Origin: Streptomyces sp. NBC_01471
GTDB lineage: Bacteria; Actinomycetota; Actinomycetes; Streptomycetales; Streptomycetaceae
NCBI RefSeq assembly: GCF_041438865.1
Contig: NZ_CP109450.1
Location: 2,645,001-2,709,000 of the forward strand
DNA: 64,000 nt
Direction of reading: 5' to 3'
The notes under the pieces are model-generated. The model was given only the letters and a program-made list of their open reading frames with translations, did no database searches and was not told where the DNA came from. Below are positions 63,629 through 64,000 of the stretch, piece after piece. How positions within the stretch are numbered: position 1 is the stretch's first letter; each line of letters starts with the position of its first letter. Made by a program: the position numbers and the translations under genes.

Positions 63629-64000
63629 TCGCCGGCCTCCTTGGCGCTCGTGGCTGCGTTGCCCGCGGGGCTGCTGCCGGTGGGGCCGGCGCCCGGGTCG
63701 GGCTCGGTCTCGTCCTCCGCCTCGGCCACATGGCCGGTGAGCGAGAGGAACACGTCGTCCAGCGTGGGGCGGCGCAGCCCGATGTCGTCGATCTCGACGC
63801 CCCGCCCGTCCAGGTCCCTGATGACCTCGGCGAGCAGCTTGGCGCCGCCCGTCACCGGAACGGTCAGTTTCCGGGTGTGTTCGGCGACGGCGACCTCCCC
63901 CTTGCCGAGAGCCGTCAGCACCTCGCGGGCCGGGCCGATCTGGCCGGGCTGGTGGACGACGACCTCGACGCGCTCACCACCAGTGCGGGCCTTGAGCTGG
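63625..64000 (-). CDS. ABC transporter ATP-binding protein (DrrA-like), C-terminal part
   Basis: Only the last ~124 residues are in the window; the nucleotide-binding motifs lie beyond base 64000. Visible are LKARTGGERVEVVVHQPG, the linker region and GVEIDDIGLRRPTLDDVFLSLTGH, the DrrA C-terminal signature, then an acidic Pro/Gly/Ala tail. Its stop overlaps the permease start by 4 bp. Confidence 0.9.
   Translation of the reverse strand, partial: QLKARTGGERVEVVVHQPGQIGPAREVLTALGKGEVAVAEHTRKLTVPVTGGAKLLAEVIRDLDGRGVEIDDIGLRRPTLDDVFLSLTGHVAEAEDETEPDPGAGPTGSSPAGNAATSAKEAGE

Overview
The window is high-GC actinobacterial DNA, almost certainly from a Streptomyces or close relative. Supporting signs are the GTG/TTG starts, the mycothiol enzyme Mca next to a DUF4307 gene, a DasR-like operator in front of a chitinase, GTP-type PEP carboxykinase, and many secreted hydrolases. 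I see no rRNA, tRNA or CRISPR array.

Layout. (1) 1-15.3 kb: the 3' part of a giant gene (4,524 residues visible, 5' end outside the window). It is made of four ~3.45-kb units, each with a snapalysin/metzincin-type zinc site and two regions that look like degenerate EndoU nuclease folds. A membrane-anchored protein with a golvesin-like outer domain follows. (2) 15.3-25.7 kb, minus strand: a DMT transporter and a tad/Flp pilus locus (zinc-ribbon protein, cpaB, a cpaE-tadE fusion, tadE, cpaF, tadB, tadC, flp, tadG-like, lipoprotein, OmpA-domain protein). Many of these genes overlap by 4 bp. (3) 25.8-28 kb: a GH18 chitinase under a DasR-type site, and a secreted trypsin-like protease. (4) 28.5-34.8 kb: a double-glycine peptide precursor with an NHLM-type export set (membrane-fusion protein, C39-peptidase ABC exporter, second ABC exporter) but no modification enzyme, followed by an EF-hand protein. 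(5) 35.6-37.1 kb: an intact IS4-family element with a 10-bp target duplication, inserted exactly at the stop codon of a GntP permease gene. (6) 37.1-44.1 kb: two divergent catabolic units (GntP permease, RidA, IclR regulator, PfkB kinase; DSD1-like PLP enzyme, N-acyl-D-amino-acid deacylase) around a palindromic operator. (7) 44.2-51.1 kb: housekeeping genes (aminotransferase, PEPCK, hemolysin III family, thioredoxin-domain DUF255 protein). (8) 51.3-55.8 kb: a tight four-gene operon encoding a Nudix/winged-helix regulator, a nucleosidase-fold protein, and two membrane proteins. The nucleosidase C-terminus and the next protein's N-terminus share a short motif resembling amyloid-signalling (RHIM/BASS-like) motifs. 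This is the best candidate here for an undescribed, possibly immune, system. (9) 55.8-60.2 kb: a gene remnant, a Uma2 nuclease-fold protein and a STAND/TPR ATPase. (10) 60.4-64 kb: a small membrane protein, mca, a DUF4307 gene, greA, and a DrrAB-type ABC transporter running off the window.

Starts were chosen from ribosome-binding sites, stop/start overlaps and family lengths. Domain and function assignments come from motif reading alone; no database search was run.
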